From Leptolyngbya sp. PCC 7375 (lineage in GTDB: Bacteria; Cyanobacteriota; Cyanobacteriia; Phormidesmidales; Phormidesmidaceae): DNA of 64,000 bases. Below the pieces are notes generated by a model. The model did no database searches, was not told the origin of the DNA, and saw nothing but the letters and a program-made list of their open reading frames with translations. The stretch lies in assembly GCF_000316115.1 (NCBI RefSeq), contig NZ_JH993797.1, positions 6,607,961 to 6,671,960 on the forward strand, read 5' to 3'. Each line of letters begins with the position of its first letter. Positions within the stretch are counted from its first letter, which is position 1. The translations under genes and the position numbers were made by a program. Positions 44,502 to 53,482 of the stretch are shown one piece after another.

Positions 44502-46898
44502 TTAGTCTTCAACTTTAAATTGCTTGACAGACGCTTGTAGAGATTGGGCTACTTTTGCAGTATCTTGAATCGCTTGGGCCATCTGAGCTGATGCATGAGA
44601 TCGCTCTTCGGAAGACTGAGCAGATTTTTGGATTAGCTCAGTAACGGCCGCAGATGCTTGAGTTTGATTAACTGTAGAATCTGAAATGTTTTGCATCAGT
44701 TGGTTGATTTGATCAGATTTAGCCAGTACCTCGTCCAACTGTTGTTGGGTCATTTTCACCAAGCTACTACTATCAACCACCTGGGCTGTACCCGTTTCGA
44801 TGGCTGCGACTACTTCCTGAGTCTCCGTTTGAATGTCAGCCACAATTTGAGCAATGGTCTTAGTGGCATTGGCCGATTGTTCCGCCAGGGAGCCAACCTG
44901 TTCCGCTACGGCAGTAAAGCCCTGTCCTAATTCTCCAGCACGGGATGCTTCAACACTAGCATTTACAGCCAGCAGGTTTGTTTTCAGAGCAATTTCGTCA
45001 ATCAAACTAACCGACTGAGCAATCTTCTGGGCAGATTCTCCCAATCGTTTAATCTTTTTAGAGGTTTCACCCACCGTTGAGCGCAGTTCTAGAATACTGT
45101 CTGCCGTTTTTTCCATGGACTGAGACCCTGCTTGTACCGTCACATAGGTGTCATTGGTCAAATTAGAGGCTTCACTAGCGTTTTGAGCAACCGTCTGAAT
45201 AGATTGACTCATTTCTCTAACAGCCACCATGGTATTCTGCATCGAGCGCGCTTCTTCAACGGCCTGCTCAACCACGCTAAGAATTTGCTGCTCGTTAGTC
45301 AGCAATGAACCACTCACTTGGCCGGTTGATTGTTTCACATTGACGGCAATGTCTCGCAGGTTTTCAATGATGGCGTTAAAAAGGTCAGCTACAATACCCA
45401 CGTCTCCAGCCGAAAGCTTTGCCCGCACCGAGAGATCGCCGTTTGCTGCATCCCCCACTTCTTCCATTAGCTGGGTGATATCATTTTCTAGTTTTTCTCT
45501 TTCTTGTCGCTGTTCTTCTGCAAAATCTTTTTGCTGTTTAAGCGATGACTGTAGCTGATCTAAAAGATTATTAAAACCACGTCCTAGAATTTGAGTTTCA
45601 AAGGTTCCCTCGATAATGGCACGGGCATCTAGTTCACCTCCAGCCGCTTTCTGAGCTACTTCAGTTAGTGTCTGCAATGGTTGAGAAAGCCTGCGTGCCA
45701 GCGACAGCAACAAACCACCTGAGGCGGTACCCAAAATTATGGCAGTCACAATAAAGACAGCCAACAAAGTCAGTCCTGCCTGGTCAAGTGCAACTGCATC
45801 CTCAGACGAGATTGCAACCCAGGGAAGATCGGCTACGGTCGCCAGACTATAGTTCCGACCTTCATAGGAAACTACAGCCTGTAATACTTCTTTACCAAGT
45901 AATGCTGTCCGGCTAACTTCAATAATTTTAGCGCCCGTTTCCTGCTGTAATTCCTGTCTAAATATTTGGGGACTATCGGCCTCGCGGCCTAATTTTGATG
46001 ATAATGCCTGGGCAAACTGCGCAATTACCTCTCCACCAACCACGGTTGCATTATCAGTGTCAGTATTTTCTGTTATGGGTACGGTCGCCAGTGCCAAGCC
46101 ATTACGGACATCGACCACCTGCACTGCCTGAGTTTCACCAATTGAATTACTCAGATAGGTAGCAATTTGAGTACTCAAAACCTGCTGGGGCAGAACCGAC
46201 TTAACAACTCCAATAACGTCCTCGGACCCAGCAGGAGTAATTGCACTGGAAATCGATACACTGACGACATTGGCAGAGTCATCAAATTTTACCGGTTCCA
46301 CATATTGACCAAATTGCTTAGCCTGCAGCCACCAATCCTCATCACTTTGAACAAAGTCATCAATAGGGTTGCTGACGCCAACAGTGAAACCACCTTCTTC
46401 AGTAAAAAATATTTCACCGAGTCCTTCAGCAGCCACAATATCTGCTAAATATTTGTTGATGGCCGCATTGGGCTCTAATAGCTTAGTCTGGGCAAACTGC
46501 TGCTCTAGCGCTTCAACAGACTGTTCGCTGAGTTTATCTTCCTCAACCTTGGCATTCGCCTGATTTAGCGCCTGCTGAATGGAGGGGCTAATCACCAAGT
46601 TTTCTACAACTTGAAAGCTATCCGCTACAAAGAAACCAGCCACTTCACTGGCCAGGAATGCTTCCTGCTTCAGGGCGAATACCACATCTTCATTTTCAGC
46701 GCGCTTGGTGATAACAATACCCAAACCACTCGCAACTGCCAGAGGCAACAAGGTAACGGGCAACAGTGTTTGTAGTAACTGTCTACCAAGAGGACGCCCA
46801 CCCTTTTTGTCTGCCCTAGAGATCCTGGGTATTCCTCTCCGAAGTAAGCTGGGTCGCTGAAGCTTATCGTTTTTTAATGTATAGTCCTGCGCAGTCAT
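44502..46898 (-). CDS. methyl-accepting chemotaxis protein (PilJ-like)
   Basis: 798 residues. A short cytoplasmic basic lead (1-45), membrane helix 1 (about 46-68), a large extracytoplasmic sensor (about 70-365) of Cache type, helix 2 (about 370-395), HAMP (about 395-450) and a second HAMP-like segment (about 475-530), then the MCP signalling domain (about 560-790) with the hairpin tip EIALKTNLLAVNASVEASRA. No GAF domain or bilin-binding Cys motif, so unlike PixJ it should not bind a phycobilin directly. It detects an external signal and controls CheA. It lies between the CheW and CheA genes of one operon. Confidence 0.93.
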   Translation of the reverse strand: MTAQDYTLKNDKLQRPSLLRRGIPRISRADKKGGRPLGRQLLQTLLPVTLLPLAVASGLGIVITKRAENEDVVFALKQEAFLASEVAGFFVADSFQVVENLVISPSIQQALNQANAKVEEDKLSEQSVEALEQQFAQTKLLEPNAAINKYLADIVAAEGLGEIFFTEEGGFTVGVSNPIDDFVQSDEDWWLQAKQFGQYVEPVKFDDSANVVSVSISSAITPAGSEDVIGVVKSVLPQQVLSTQIATYLSNSIGETQAVQVVDVRNGLALATVPITENTDTDNATVVGGEVIAQFAQALSSKLGREADSPQIFRQELQQETGAKIIEVSRTALLGKEVLQAVVSYEGRNYSLATVADLPWVAISSEDAVALDQAGLTLLAVFIVTAIILGTASGGLLLSLARRLSQPLQTLTEVAQKAAGGELDARAIIEGTFETQILGRGFNNLLDQLQSSLKQQKDFAEEQRQEREKLENDITQLMEEVGDAANGDLSVRAKLSAGDVGIVADLFNAIIENLRDIAVNVKQSTGQVSGSLLTNEQQILSVVEQAVEEARSMQNTMVAVREMSQSIQTVAQNASEASNLTNDTYVTVQAGSQSMEKTADSILELRSTVGETSKKIKRLGESAQKIAQSVSLIDEIALKTNLLAVNASVEASRAGELGQGFTAVAEQVGSLAEQSANATKTIAQIVADIQTETQEVVAAIETGTAQVVDSSSLVKMTQQQLDEVLAKSDQINQLMQNISDSTVNQTQASAAVTELIQKSAQSSEERSHASAQMAQAIQDTAKVAQSLQASVKQFKVED

Positions 46899-46943
46899 GG
46901 TGGTGTCCTAGTTCGCTATGTTAATCAAAGAAAATGTATAACC

Positions 46944-47543
46944 CTAAAACTCAGCTGATGTTAATGAGCGAGCCGCTCCAATCGCTTCAGCACTTAGAAC
47001 GAGAATCACCTCGTCATCAATCACAACCTGACCGCTTAAATAGGGATGTAAGCTAGCATCTACTTCATCGACAGGAGAGACGATATCGTCTGGTGATAAG
47101 CGAATAGAACTTCGGATTTTGGGTACAACCAGCCCTAAATAAAGTTCTTCATCTGCGTTAATATTCTCTTTAGTAGAAGACTGATCAAAGTTGGATGGCA
47201 AAGCACGAATGACCACTACTTCATAGTATTGAGAAGGCTCTAGAACAATAGGTAACTCTAAGAGTTGGGCCAGGTTGATCGCCCAAAAAACCTGATCTTT
47301 TGAACTCATTAGTCCCATCATTGATGGAAGCATATTGGGCATGGGTGTAACTAACCGAGTTGGCAGCAACAGACTTTCTTCAACCCAACTTAGCGCTAAG
47401 GCAATCGTTAAGTCTGGAGTGAGTTGTACCCTCAAAAATTGTTCGCCTGCAACAGTTTTTGGGTTAAATACATCAGGCAGAAGCTGCTGAAGGCGATCTG
47501 CCGTTTTAAGTGTCTGAGTCGAAGGGGTAGGCGAGATTTGCAT
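46944..47543 (-). CDS. CheW-like adaptor (PilI-like)
   Basis: 199 residues with a CheW beta-barrel fold (about 25-195): LRVQLTPDLTIALALSWVEE, WAINLAQLLELPIVLEP, VVIRAL and a C-terminal VVIDDEVILVLSAEAI. CheW adaptors couple the MCP tip to the CheA kinase. It lies 27 bp behind the CheY gene and 45 bp ahead of the MCP gene, same strand. Confidence 0.88.
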   Translation of the reverse strand: MQISPTPSTQTLKTADRLQQLLPDVFNPKTVAGEQFLRVQLTPDLTIALALSWVEESLLLPTRLVTPMPNMLPSMMGLMSSKDQVFWAINLAQLLELPIVLEPSQYYEVVVIRALPSNFDQSSTKENINADEELYLGLVVPKIRSSIRLSPDDIVSPVDEVDASLHPYLSGQVVIDDEVILVLSAEAIGAARSLTSAEF

Positions 47544-47570
47544 GGGAGATAATGCGCTGTCTTACATAAA

Positions 47571-47936
47571 CTACAAAACTGCAAAGCGTACAGCGTCAGT
47601 CAATTGCTGAGCGGTGCAGGGCTTGACTACATACCCAGTAACTCCCTGCTTTTTAGCCCAGCTTTGATCCATTTTGCGACCTTTTGTTGTACAGGCGATG
47701 ATCGGAATACTAGCTGTAGCCGGATCTTTTTTAAGCTTTCGGCAGAGTTCTAAACCGGTAACCTCCGGCATTACCAAATCTGTAACAATTGCATCGGGCC
47801 GATCAAATGCTATCTTTTCCATTGCTTCTGAACCATTTTCAGCCGTTATCACTTTGTAACCAGCCTCTTCCAAATAATGGCTGATCAAATCCAGCTCAGA
47901 TTTAACATCATCAATGACCAATATTTTTTTTGCCAT
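47571..47936 (-). CDS. CheY-type single-domain response regulator (PilH-like)
   Basis: 121 residues, one receiver domain. Acidic pocket IDDV (Asp9/Asp10), phospho-acceptor Asp53 in VTDLVMP, the conserved Thr in ACTTKGR and Lys in VVKPC. No output domain. By position it is the second regulator of the pil-type operon, likely acting on pilus motors or as a phosphate sink. Confidence 0.93.
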   Translation of the reverse strand: MAKKILVIDDVKSELDLISHYLEEAGYKVITAENGSEAMEKIAFDRPDAIVTDLVMPEVTGLELCRKLKKDPATASIPIIACTTKGRKMDQSWAKKQGVTGYVVKPCTAQQLTDAVRFAVL

Positions 47937-48077
47937 GTCTCCACTGCCTTATTGTGACAACTACATTTTTTATATAGGATATTGAGCTATATCTCTTTAT
48001 TGAGAAAGAGATTCATCGTGATTTTATCGACACTTGTTAGTTTTGAGATAATTATGTTTTTTGTTCTGATGTCCATA

Positions 48078-49487
48078 TCACTCAATCGGGTTAAGATTCA
48101 AGTAGGTGTCTAATAGCTGCATTAGCTGTTCCTTTGAAAATGGTTTTTCTAAATATCCAGCCGCTCCTGAGACCTCGGCTTTTGCCTTATTTAGGGCTCC
48201 TGAGTTGCTGCTGATCATAATGATGGGGACATCTTTGAACATATAGCTACGCTTTAAAATTGAGCATAAAGAGTTGCCACTTATGCTTGGCATTGAGATA
48301 TCCATCAGTATCAAACTAGGTTTTCTAACACATATTTTAGAGATGGCCTTGACTGGATCCATAATCGTTTTAAGTTCAAAATAATCTGGATCAAGATAGC
48401 TTTCTATCTTTTCTAGCATGGCCTTACTATCATCAATGCATATGATTAAATGCTTGGATCTCAAGCTCCCTGAGCCATTGTTTTGGAGATTGTTATTGCC
48501 TGATGCACTAGATTCTGACTCGTTCTCATTTGAACTCCACGTGTCAGTAGTAGATTTCTTCTCAGATACAGTGTTATTAGCAGCGATAACCTTACTCTCA
48601 GGGTGAGTGGTGTCGCCAGTGGTAAGGGTCTCAGACGGCTTATTGATGACTGTGATATCTGCGGGTTTGCTAACTGCATCTGTGACCGATTCAGGTTGTT
48701 GTTGCTTGATTGGTAACCAGGGCAAGCGGTTAAGCGGTGGTAATGGGGGCCATAGCTTGATCGCACGCTGTTTTATGTAGGGATATAGTAGCTGGGCCAG
48801 CTTGGTGTCGTCCTGTTTAACAGTTTGGGCTAGCTGACGGATACTGGCTCCCTGCATCAGGCGTACTAAGGACTCCAGCATTCGCTGTGGGAGTCCACCC
48901 TGGCGTGCCAGTTTATAAAGATCGTCCGGACTTTCGCAGTAGGGACGCTGGTAGGGGGAGCAAATGAGATCTCCAAGGGACTGCCATGCTTTCAATCTTC
49001 CGGAAAGATGGTTAACTAAGGCAGTAATTTCTGTTCCGTAGATTGTTGTATACCATAGCTCCTTGGGAAAGGGATGCCAAACAACAGTTGCTTTTTCCAA
49101 TCCTAAGAGGGCTTCAACGGCATCTTCAGCTAATTGAGCCAGAATTTCCCCAGCCTGTTTTGTCTCAAGCAAATTATATTGAACAAGCGCACCAACAATC
49201 TTACTCGTCCAATTAAGGGCTTCCAAACCAGTCTGATCAATTTGGCGCTTATACACCTCCAACTGGGTCAATCGCCAGTAAATAGGCAGTAAGGCTTCAT
49301 AGCCTAAACTCGGCAATGTTGTCTCTAACGTATTTAGATACTGTAGCGAGTGCGCTGCAAATATCACCCTGCCGTCAGTAATATCTAGACACCATTCAAC
49401 ATTGTCACCCGTGATATACACTCGTCCGGTTTGACCAGATTCAAGTGTCTTTGTCAAGAAAGGTATTACCTCAAAATGATCGTGCAT
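48078..49487 (-). CDS. PatA-like response regulator (PilG-like)
   Basis: 469 residues from the ATG at 49487 (a TTG precedes it). An N-terminal PATAN/DUF4388-like region (about 1-230), a low-complexity Ser/Thr/Asn linker (about 250-345) and a C-terminal receiver (about 350-465) with Asp396 in LILMDISMPS and Lys in YLEKPF. PatA-type proteins are specific to cyanobacterial chemotaxis and cell-pattern loci. As first gene of the operon it probably acts on PilB-type motors, as shown for related regulators elsewhere; here that is inferred. Confidence 0.9.
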   Translation of the reverse strand: MHDHFEVIPFLTKTLESGQTGRVYITGDNVEWCLDITDGRVIFAAHSLQYLNTLETTLPSLGYEALLPIYWRLTQLEVYKRQIDQTGLEALNWTSKIVGALVQYNLLETKQAGEILAQLAEDAVEALLGLEKATVVWHPFPKELWYTTIYGTEITALVNHLSGRLKAWQSLGDLICSPYQRPYCESPDDLYKLARQGGLPQRMLESLVRLMQGASIRQLAQTVKQDDTKLAQLLYPYIKQRAIKLWPPLPPLNRLPWLPIKQQQPESVTDAVSKPADITVINKPSETLTTGDTTHPESKVIAANNTVSEKKSTTDTWSSNENESESSASGNNNLQNNGSGSLRSKHLIICIDDSKAMLEKIESYLDPDYFELKTIMDPVKAISKICVRKPSLILMDISMPSISGNSLCSILKRSYMFKDVPIIMISSNSGALNKAKAEVSGAAGYLEKPFSKEQLMQLLDTYLNLNPIE

Positions 49488-50110
49488 AGCGCTCAAAAAT
49501 TACTTTTATAAACCTAATCACAAATCATAAATTCTCAATGTCACACAGAAAATAGGTCTAAGTAAATCAAACAAAATTTCTTTCTGTTTTTAAGAGGATA
49601 TTTTATTTGATGTCCTGACGAAATGGATATCAGAAAATACTGGGATTTAGCATTTTCTAGTTTTAATATTTTATCAATAATTATTTTTGTCTATTGATGG
49701 ATGTTACAGCCAATCACATTGAAGATCTGTAAAGAAAGAATCAGCTAACTTCTCAAGGCAAACAACTTTGATGTCAAATTCAACACCTTACTATAGAGAA
49801 TCAAGCACCCATATAGAGAGAAGCTACAAGATTTATCCTCGACTCTAAATCAATAGATTCAACCATTTTAAGTCAGGAAAGCTGCTTGCTAATAACATAT
49901 CTTTGTATTTCCGCTCTCATTGTAAGCATCCGTGATGCTACCCCATATATTTTTGAAATTAAGAGTACGGGTATTAAGATTAACTTTGTATAAACACTAG
50001 GCATTTTCGATACTTGTGATGTCTAAAGACTAAGCATAAAACAATAAATAAAGTTCTTGTAATTGGTCCTGATATCCACAGAAGAATGGGAATAACATTC
50101 ATAGTAAAAG
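49488..50110. promoter_or_regulatory. long AT-rich divergent intergenic region
   Basis: About 620 bp without a supported gene, between the pil-type operon and the substrate-binding protein gene. Strongly AT-rich. An imperfect dyad GTAAGCATC...GATGCTAC lies near 49922-49938. It should hold both promoters; I see no clear NtcA site (GTA-N8-TAC). Confidence 0.5.
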
Positions 50111-50140
50111 GTGCTAACCCCCCACCAACAAAAAAACGCT

Positions 50141-51748
50141 ATGATATCACTGTCTAGTCAGTCTCACTATTTAAATAGTCTCTCTTCTCCACAGGGGATA
50201 CGCAACAGTTTTTCCTCACCCTGTACTGTTTGTGGCAGTTTTCATTCCACTCAAGATCACTGGAATTTAATGGCAGACATAGAAATGCCGCAGAATCCAG
50301 CTGACTTGATCGATGACTTGGTAAAGATGCGGATTTATCAGCCATCTGCCATTGAGGCAGCTGATTCCATCACCCAGGCAGAGCTGCGGACAGCTTTGTT
50401 TATTAGCATGGTGGGCCAAGGCAAACCAAAACGAGAGCGGGTGGTGAGAGATTTGATCAAATTAGCTGGCGGTCTCGACCAGGCATTTAGTGCCGCGTTT
50501 GGCCCCAAAGCTGGTGAGTTTTTTACTGATGCTAAACGCATGAGTCAGGTGACTCGACGCAAATTTCTACAGAACATTGCCGTGGGGGCTGCCCTTGTCA
50601 GCTTAGCTAACTGTGGCTCAGCCACGGAAGTGGCTGACGAACCTGCAGATAGTCCAGCCGTGGGAGATCTAGAAAAGACTAATCTGAGGGTAGCCTTTCT
50701 ACCGATCACCTGCTCCACACCCATTATTATGTCGAAGCCGTTGGGCTTCTATGAGAAACACGGTCTCAATGTAGACTTGATTAAGTATTACAGTTGGTCA
50801 GTGGTGAGAGACGCGGCTATCGCAGGTGACCTGGACGCTTACCATATGCTAGCTCCTATGCCCATTGCCATGTCTCTTGGTCTAGGGTCAGCACCCTTTC
50901 CGGTGAGGCTCGCCAGCATTGAGAACAATAATGGTCAAGGCATTGCCGTTGCCAAAAAACATCTAGGTAAGATCAACGGCCCGGAAGACTTTAGAGGGAT
51001 GAGTATTGGGGTGCCCTATGATTATTCCAATCACAATCTGCTGATACGTTACTACCTTGCATCTGGAGGGTTGGATCCTGACAAAGATGCCAATGTGTTG
51101 GTCCTACCACCGCCGGATGCGATCGCAAAAATGGCTTCCGGCCAAATCGACGCCTTTATTATGCCCGATAACTTTGCCCAGCGGGTTGTTCAAGACGACA
51201 TCGGCTTTATTCACCTGCTTAGCAAAGATTTGTGGGACGGCCATCCCTGCTGTGCCTTTGTTGCTACCCAAAATTGGATTAATGGTCATCCCAAAACGTT
51301 TCGGGCCTTGAACAAGGCCATTATTGACGGGGCCAACTATGCCAATGACCCTGTCAATCGTAAAGAAATTGCAGCGAGCATTGCTCCACAAGAATATCTC
51401 AATCAACCATTACCGGTCCTAGAAGCCGTCATGACTGGGCAGTTTGAAGATGGGCAAGGAAACTCCTTTGATATTCCAGATCGCATTTACTTTGATCCCT
51501 ATCCTTGGAAGAGTTTTGCGAGTTGGATTACGACCCAACTCGTACGTTGGAATTATGTACCGACTGATAAGCCCACCACAGGTGTAGAAGATTTCTTTTT
51601 AACTGATTTAGCAAGAGAACTTGCACAAGAGTTAGGAGTGGATGCACCAGAGGAGTTATCTCGAATTGAAAAGATGAAATTCGGCGATTTTGACCCAGCC
51701 CAAGCAGAGACCTATCTGAAACAACAAATTGATACGTTTGGTGTATAG
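50141..51748 (+). CDS. NrtA/CmpA-like ABC transporter substrate-binding lipoprotein with cytoplasmic N-terminal extension
   Basis: 535 residues from the ATG at 50141 (a GTG at 50111 is the alternative). An unusual N-terminal part (1-135) includes CTVCGSFH (Cys28, Cys31) and a helical bundle. It is followed by a twin-arginine lipoprotein signal (TRRKFLQNIAVGAALVSLANC, Arg139-140, lipid Cys158). The mature domain (about 170-500) is of the NrtA/CmpA/SsuA fold: VAFLPITCSTPIIMSKPLGF, PYDYSNHNLLIRYYL. It should bind nitrate, nitrite, bicarbonate or a similar small anion, but no permease or ATPase gene is adjacent. The lead before the Tat signal is known in some NrtA relatives. A terminator follows. 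Confidence 0.85.
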   Translation: MISLSSQSHYLNSLSSPQGIRNSFSSPCTVCGSFHSTQDHWNLMADIEMPQNPADLIDDLVKMRIYQPSAIEAADSITQAELRTALFISMVGQGKPKRERVVRDLIKLAGGLDQAFSAAFGPKAGEFFTDAKRMSQVTRRKFLQNIAVGAALVSLANCGSATEVADEPADSPAVGDLEKTNLRVAFLPITCSTPIIMSKPLGFYEKHGLNVDLIKYYSWSVVRDAAIAGDLDAYHMLAPMPIAMSLGLGSAPFPVRLASIENNNGQGIAVAKKHLGKINGPEDFRGMSIGVPYDYSNHNLLIRYYLASGGLDPDKDANVLVLPPPDAIAKMASGQIDAFIMPDNFAQRVVQDDIGFIHLLSKDLWDGHPCCAFVATQNWINGHPKTFRALNKAIIDGANYANDPVNRKEIAASIAPQEYLNQPLPVLEAVMTGQFEDGQGNSFDIPDRIYFDPYPWKSFASWITTQLVRWNYVPTDKPTTGVEDFFLTDLARELAQELGVDAPEELSRIEKMKFGDFDPAQAETYLKQQIDTFGV

Positions 51749-51826
51749 AGAACGTGATCACACTTAAAATTGTCGTATTCACACGAGCCTAAAGACAAGA
51801 CAAATAATCATTATCAATAGACTGCC

Positions 51827-51875
51827 CTGAGCGTTCTTTCAGTTTCCCAATTGAGAGAACGCTCAGAGTTTTATT
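51827..51875 (+). terminator. hairpin terminator after the NrtA/CmpA-like gene
   Basis: CTGAGCGTTCT (51827-51837) pairs perfectly with AGAACGCTCAG (51856-51866), followed by AGTTTTATTA. Typical rho-independent terminator, 79 bp after the stop codon. Confidence 0.85.
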
Positions 51876-51898
51876 ACATAATCGATACTGATGTGGCC

Positions 51899-52183
51899 TT
51901 AGCTCCAATCCTCCTTTTTTGTCCGCTGCGCTTTATACAGCATTTCGGTCTGATGAATCTCACGGGTTTTGGCCATTAGGTCATCTTCCGTTAGCGACCA
52001 GTTTGCCAACACGTTATCTAAATCCTGCTGAATATCCCGTGCCCCTGGAAATCCGTCATAGCGAATGCGCAATCGGGCTAGCTCAATTAAGTTAAAGTCT
52101 GTCGCTTCACCATTGAGCAGATTAGTCACAATCTCGCGATCTGCCTTGTACTGGGGATGGGTAAGTTCTTTTTTTTCGGCCAT
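51899..52183 (-). CDS. DUF3288 family protein
   Basis: 94 residues, small soluble helical protein with the pattern HPQYKADREIVTNLLNGE, then LIELARLRIRYDGFPGARDI and QQDLDNVLANW of DUF3288, a family conserved in cyanobacteria and of unknown function. Divergent from larE, with a perfect 34-bp palindrome between them. Confidence 0.85.
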   Translation of the reverse strand: MAEKKELTHPQYKADREIVTNLLNGEATDFNLIELARLRIRYDGFPGARDIQQDLDNVLANWSLTEDDLMAKTREIHQTEMLYKAQRTKKEDWS

Positions 52184-52251
52184 GGGGAGCTACAGGTACT
52201 GATTCAGTCAGGCTCATGGTAACCCAGGTGATCGCTTAAAAATATCGTATC

Positions 52252-52285
52252 AGCCTTGATGTTCTAATATTAGAACATCAAGGCT
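52252..52285. repeat. perfect 34-bp palindrome between DUF3288 and larE
   Basis: AGCCTTGATGTTCTAAT is followed directly by its exact inverse complement, with no loop. It lies 69 bp upstream of the DUF3288 start and about 115 bp upstream of larE, a place for a shared operator. It has no T-run, so it is a poor terminator. Candidate operator or cruciform. Confidence 0.8.
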
Positions 52286-52398
52286 TCAATGGTAATCATA
52301 AAAAGGTATGTAATGGAATCCGCAATTGTTGTGGAAAATTAGTCCATTATCGCTTATTAAATCTTAGTGATTTCGTTAGGCTAGGCATAGTGCCCCCT

Positions 52399-53247
52399 AT
52401 GGACGAGCCTAACTTCAGATTGCAGACTATGACGATTACCCAAAAACTCTATCAGCTCCAGTCGATATTTGACGCAATGGATCGAGCCCTGATTGCTTAC
52501 TCCGGCGGTATTGACAGCACACTGGTAGCCAGGATCGCCCACGATGTTCTCGGATACCAAGCCCTCGCCGTCACGGCTGATTCTCCGTCACTCATGTTCG
52601 AAGACCTGGAAGCGGCAAAAAGTCAGGCAGTCTTTATGGGGCTTAATCATCGCATTGTCCAAACCCACGAAATGGACAACCCCAACTACACCAGTAACCC
52701 CACCAATCGCTGCTACTTCTGCAAAAGCGAGCTACACGACACTCTGAAACCATTGGCGATGGCTGAAGACTATCCTTATGTTGTGGATGGTCTCAACGCC
52801 GATGACCTACAAGACTATCGCCCTGGTATTCAGGCTGCTAAAGAACGGGGCGTACGCTCTCCCTTAGCAGAGGTTGGGATCAGTAAATTAGACGTTCGGG
52901 AAATGTCAAAGTATCTGGGCCTGCCTTGGTGGGATAAACCATCACAGCCCTGCTTAAGCTCACGATTTCCCTATGGTGAGCTGATCACCACCGAAAAACT
53001 ACACCGCGTCGGTCAGTGCGAACGCTATCTGCGTCAACTGGGTATACGTAATCTGCGGGTTCGGTCTGATGGGGAAACAGCACGCATTGAATTACCGCCT
53101 GACGACATCAAAGACTTTGTTGCCACGGTGGATCTAAACACCCTGGTGACTGCTTTTCAAGAGTATGGCTTCACCTATGTCACCCTAGATTTAGAAGGGT
53201 ATAAAAGCGGGAAATTAAATCGCGTTTTGGAGAAAACTGTGGTTTAA
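52399..53247 (+). CDS. larE: ATP-dependent sacrificial sulfur transferase LarE
   Basis: 282 residues from the ATG at 52399 (a GTG at 52390 and an ATG at 52429 are alternatives). PP-loop ATPase: SGGIDST (35-41), then NRCYFCKSELHDTL (Cys105/Cys108) and PCLSSRFPYG with Cys185, the position of the sulfur-donating Cys in LarE. It donates sulfur to the pyridinium-dithiocarboxylate mononucleotide that carries nickel in lactate racemase. No larA, larB or larC neighbour is visible, but a nickel-type ECF importer lies 14 kb away. Single-cysteine against three-cysteine (cluster) LarE types: this one has three Cys, so the [4Fe-4S] version is possible. Confidence 0.93.
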   Translation: MDEPNFRLQTMTITQKLYQLQSIFDAMDRALIAYSGGIDSTLVARIAHDVLGYQALAVTADSPSLMFEDLEAAKSQAVFMGLNHRIVQTHEMDNPNYTSNPTNRCYFCKSELHDTLKPLAMAEDYPYVVDGLNADDLQDYRPGIQAAKERGVRSPLAEVGISKLDVREMSKYLGLPWWDKPSQPCLSSRFPYGELITTEKLHRVGQCERYLRQLGIRNLRVRSDGETARIELPPDDIKDFVATVDLNTLVTAFQEYGFTYVTLDLEGYKSGKLNRVLEKTVV

Positions 53248-53318
53248 CAAGCCAAGACTGTCTGGTGGATGCCTAGCCGTACTAATACTCTGTGGCGTAA
53301 GTTTATCCACTATTAAAT

Positions 53319-53357
53319 GTGTACGAGTCGATGGGTAGATGGGTGTACGAGTCGATG
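53319..53357. repeat. short direct repeat GTGTACGAGTCGATG
   Basis: Two exact 15-bp copies, at 53319-53333 and 53343-53357, each followed by a G/A-rich (GGTAGATGGG / AGATGGGTGG) stretch. Intergenic between larE and the EF-G gene; role unknown. Confidence 0.6.
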
Positions 53358-53412
53358 AGATGGGTGGATACAATAGCTGCCAAATTTCTGCCATCGGGTA
53401 CTAGACAATAAA

Positions 53413-53441
53413 AAACCTCGGCTAGTTGCTAGCCGAGGTTT
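53413..53441 (-). terminator. terminator of the EF-G gene (possibly bidirectional)
   Basis: AAACCTCGGCTAG and CTAGCCGAGGTTT form a perfect 13-bp stem with loop TTG. On the minus strand it is followed by TTTTTATTG; on the plus strand the T-run is short. It lies 42 bp from the EF-G stop and may also end larE transcripts. Confidence 0.85.
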
Positions 53442-53482
53442 ACTCATTCATTGTTCAACAAGAGGGCTTTGAGTCTCTAAAC

